Assembly (NCBI RefSeq): GCF_900141885.1
Contig: NZ_FQYY01000002.1
Span: 1-64,000 of the forward strand
Origin: Mesonia phycicola
Lineage (GTDB): Bacteria > Bacteroidota > Bacteroidia > Flavobacteriales > Flavobacteriaceae
Length of the DNA stretch: 64,000 bases
Reading direction: 5' to 3'
Shown piece by piece: positions 63,562-64,000 of the stretch (its first letter is position 1; each line of letters starts with the position of its first letter). The notes below the pieces were generated by a model, which was given only the letters and a program-made list of their open reading frames with translations, ran no database searches and was not told where the DNA came from. Both the position numbers and the translations under genes were made by a program.

Positions 63562-64000
63562 ATGAAGAAACTTGCACTACACTGGCAAATATTAATAGGA
63601 ATGGCACTAGGGGTAATTTTTGCCCTTATTATGACTAATTTTTCTTGGGGAGCAGATTTTGTTGCAGACTGGATAAAACCTTTTGGTACTATTTTTATTA
63701 ATGCTTTAAAACTTATTGCAGTACCATTAATATTAGCTTCGTTAATTAAAGGAGTTTCAGATTTAAAAGATATTTCTAAATTATCTAAAATGGGATTTAG
63801 AACTATTGGTACTTATATTTTAACTACGGTTATTGCTGTAAGTATTGGTTTAGTAGTAGTTAATTTAGTAAAACCAGGTTCTTCCATTTCTGAAGAAACT
63901 CGTACAGAATTAGTAGAAAACTATGGGGGAGATGCAGAATTAAAACGTCAAGATGCAGAAAAGCAAAAAAAAGCGGGTCCCTTACAAGCATTAGTAGATA
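63562..64000 (+). CDS. Dicarboxylate/amino acid:cation symporter, truncated by the window edge
   Basis: The first 146 residues show MKKLALHWQILIGMALGVIF, membrane segments at about 10-28, 43-66 and 82-104, and the motif KLIAVPLILASLIKGVSDL of the DAACS/GltP family. Members carry glutamate, aspartate or C4-dicarboxylates with Na+ or H+. It follows aroC by 16 bp. The rest is outside the window. Confidence 0.9.
   Translation, partial: MKKLALHWQILIGMALGVIFALIMTNFSWGADFVADWIKPFGTIFINALKLIAVPLILASLIKGVSDLKDISKLSKMGFRTIGTYILTTVIAVSIGLVVVNLVKPGSSISEETRTELVENYGGDAELKRQDAEKQKKAGPLQALVD

Overview
The window looks like a chromosomal segment of a marine-type member of the Flavobacteriaceae (Bacteroidota). 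The evidence is an AT-rich backbone, SusC/SusD proteins, DUF6520 and DUF4159 families, bacillithiol synthesis (bshA), CTnDOT-type tra genes with an IntDOT-like integrase, and several TAnnTTTG -7 boxes typical of this phylum. No species can be named from the sequence alone.

Left part (1-7000): the end of an IS3-family insertion sequence, then an array of nine palindromic repeats of 124-129 bp that separate nine unrelated 'cassettes'. Five cassettes carry one minus-strand gene each: a Fic protein, a DUF6602-like nuclease-fold protein, a lipoprotein, a small membrane protein and a secreted protein. Four carry no convincing gene and share a degenerate TCCGnnnGAGTGA-like motif. Each cassette is bounded by its own 10-bp inverted repeat, which matches across the gene and not across the repeat element. 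This is the logic of integron gene cassettes and attC sites, although the sequences do not fit the classical attC consensus and no integron integrase is visible. I regard this array as the most interesting part of the window.

Middle (7000-31200): a small XRE regulator faces a promoter that drives about 550 nt of gene-free, hairpin-rich sequence, probably a structured RNA. A higher-GC block follows: SusC, SusD, an M16 peptidase, DUF6520, MauE/DoxX, an AraC regulator, a STAS-like protein and an alpha-oxoamine synthase fused to a GNAT-like acyltransferase. Next come RteC, a hairpin leader, a three-gene regulatory/replication operon, the conjugation genes traE, F, G, I, J, K, M and N, and a tyrosine integrase. 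This is the right-hand part of a CTnDOT-like integrative conjugative element (ICE). No relaxase or coupling protein is seen, so the element either continues to the left or is incomplete.

Right part (31300-64000): ordinary low-GC chromosome. It holds tRNA-Pro and tRNA-Ser, tRNA/rRNA modification genes (a THUMP-like methyltransferase, TrmH, RsmE, TsaD), envelope genes (TamB, LptD, an amidase, MlaD, LpxH-like, a GH3/beta-lactamase fusion, an OmpA-like barrel), Fe-S oxidoreductases, RidA, an Na+/solute symporter, bshA, aroC and the start of a dicarboxylate/amino-acid symporter.
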